Positions 6,236 through 6,432 of a stretch of 6,432 nucleotides of DNA are shown here, in pieces. The stretch is from an uncultured Eubacteriales bacterium (lineage in GTDB: Bacteria > Bacillota > Clostridia > Oscillospirales > CAG-272): NCBI GenBank assembly GCA_934446285.1, contig CAKSEI010000088.1:1-6432 (forward strand), written 5' to 3'. Under the pieces are notes generated by a model. It saw only the letters and a list, made by a program, of their open reading frames with translations, was not told the origin of the DNA and made no database searches. The position numbers were made by a program, and so were the translations under genes. The first letter of the stretch is position 1, and every line of letters begins with the position of its first letter.

Positions 6236-6432
6236 GACAGTATATCTGAGATATTGCTCATTATTTTTTCGGCGACCTCCGGCTTGTTCATCGAGTAGAC
6301 GTGAACATTTTTTATACCGTTGGCAAAGAGGTCGATTATCTGGTCGGTTGCGTAAGCTATGCCCGCCTGCTGCATAGCCTTGGGGGACGAGCCGAATTTG
6401 TCTACGAGCGAGGTGAAGCGTCGGGGCATGAA
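6232..6432 (-). CDS. metF: 5,10-methylenetetrahydrofolate reductase, C-terminal fragment (5' end off window)
   Basis: Only the last 66 residues are visible, in a frame open to the right edge; the Met at 6429 is internal, not a start. Recognisable are PRRF near the fragment's start, the AGIAYATDQIIDLFANGI segment and the VHVYSMNKPEVAEKI ending, which match the C-terminal part of MetF. MetF is a flavin enzyme that reduces 5,10-methylene-THF to 5-methyl-THF, the methyl donor for MetH. The TGA (6234..6232) overlaps the ATG of the reactivation-domain gene. The order metF, reactivation gene, metH places methyl-donor supply, enzyme repair and methyl transfer in one unit. Any promoter or riboswitch for this unit would be off-window. 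Confidence 0.9.
   Translation of the reverse strand, partial: FMPRRFTSLVDKFGSSPKAMQQAGIAYATDQIIDLFANGIKNVHVYSMNKPEVAEKIMSNISDILS

Noticed and set aside
1..6432. Mobile elements, CRISPR repeats, tRNA or rRNA genes
   Set aside because: I saw no transposase motifs, terminal inverted repeats, regularly spaced direct repeats or cloverleaf-like segments. The coding sequence is continuous apart from the leader region.

Overview
The window reads as a compact bacterial biosynthetic region. Every gene I can support lies on the minus strand, so transcription runs from high to low coordinates. The genes are moderately GC-rich, nearly back-to-back, and joined by ATGA stop/start overlaps. A split methionine synthase, a Clostridia-like short AroE and purine-rich Shine-Dalgarno sites suggest a Firmicute, probably an uncultured Clostridia-class (Oscillospirales-like) gut bacterium. 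That placement is inference; no rRNA or other marker is present.

Right block (6432 to 3290), methionine and one-carbon metabolism: the 3' end of metF (methylenetetrahydrofolate reductase), then a stand-alone methionine synthase reactivation-domain protein, then a 792-residue cobalamin-dependent methionine synthase (metH) that lacks the C-terminal reactivation domain of the E. coli type. Together they make 5-methyl-THF, transfer its methyl group to homocysteine, and repair the oxidised cobalamin.

Middle (3289 to 3061), a regulatory leader and the most interesting part. It holds a near-consensus sigma-70/A promoter (TTGACT, 17 bases, TAAAAT), then a 25-codon leader ORF with its own Shine-Dalgarno. 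Seven of its 25 codons are Tyr (5) or Phe (2), and none is Trp. Next comes a perfectly placed intrinsic terminator (15-bp stem, GNRA-sized loop, U-tract) ending just before the aroB Shine-Dalgarno. Sequences between leader ORF and terminator can pair alternatively as a protector and an antiterminator. This is the full layout of a ribosome-mediated transcription attenuator that senses charged tRNA-Tyr/tRNA-Phe.

Left block (3060 to 1), shikimate pathway: aroB (3-dehydroquinate synthase), aroC (chorismate synthase), then a gene running off the left edge that fuses shikimate dehydrogenase (AroE) to shikimate kinase (AroK) in one uninterrupted frame. The block supplies chorismate, the precursor of Tyr, Phe and Trp, which fits the amino acids the leader appears to sense. 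No mobile element, CRISPR array, tRNA or rRNA was seen.
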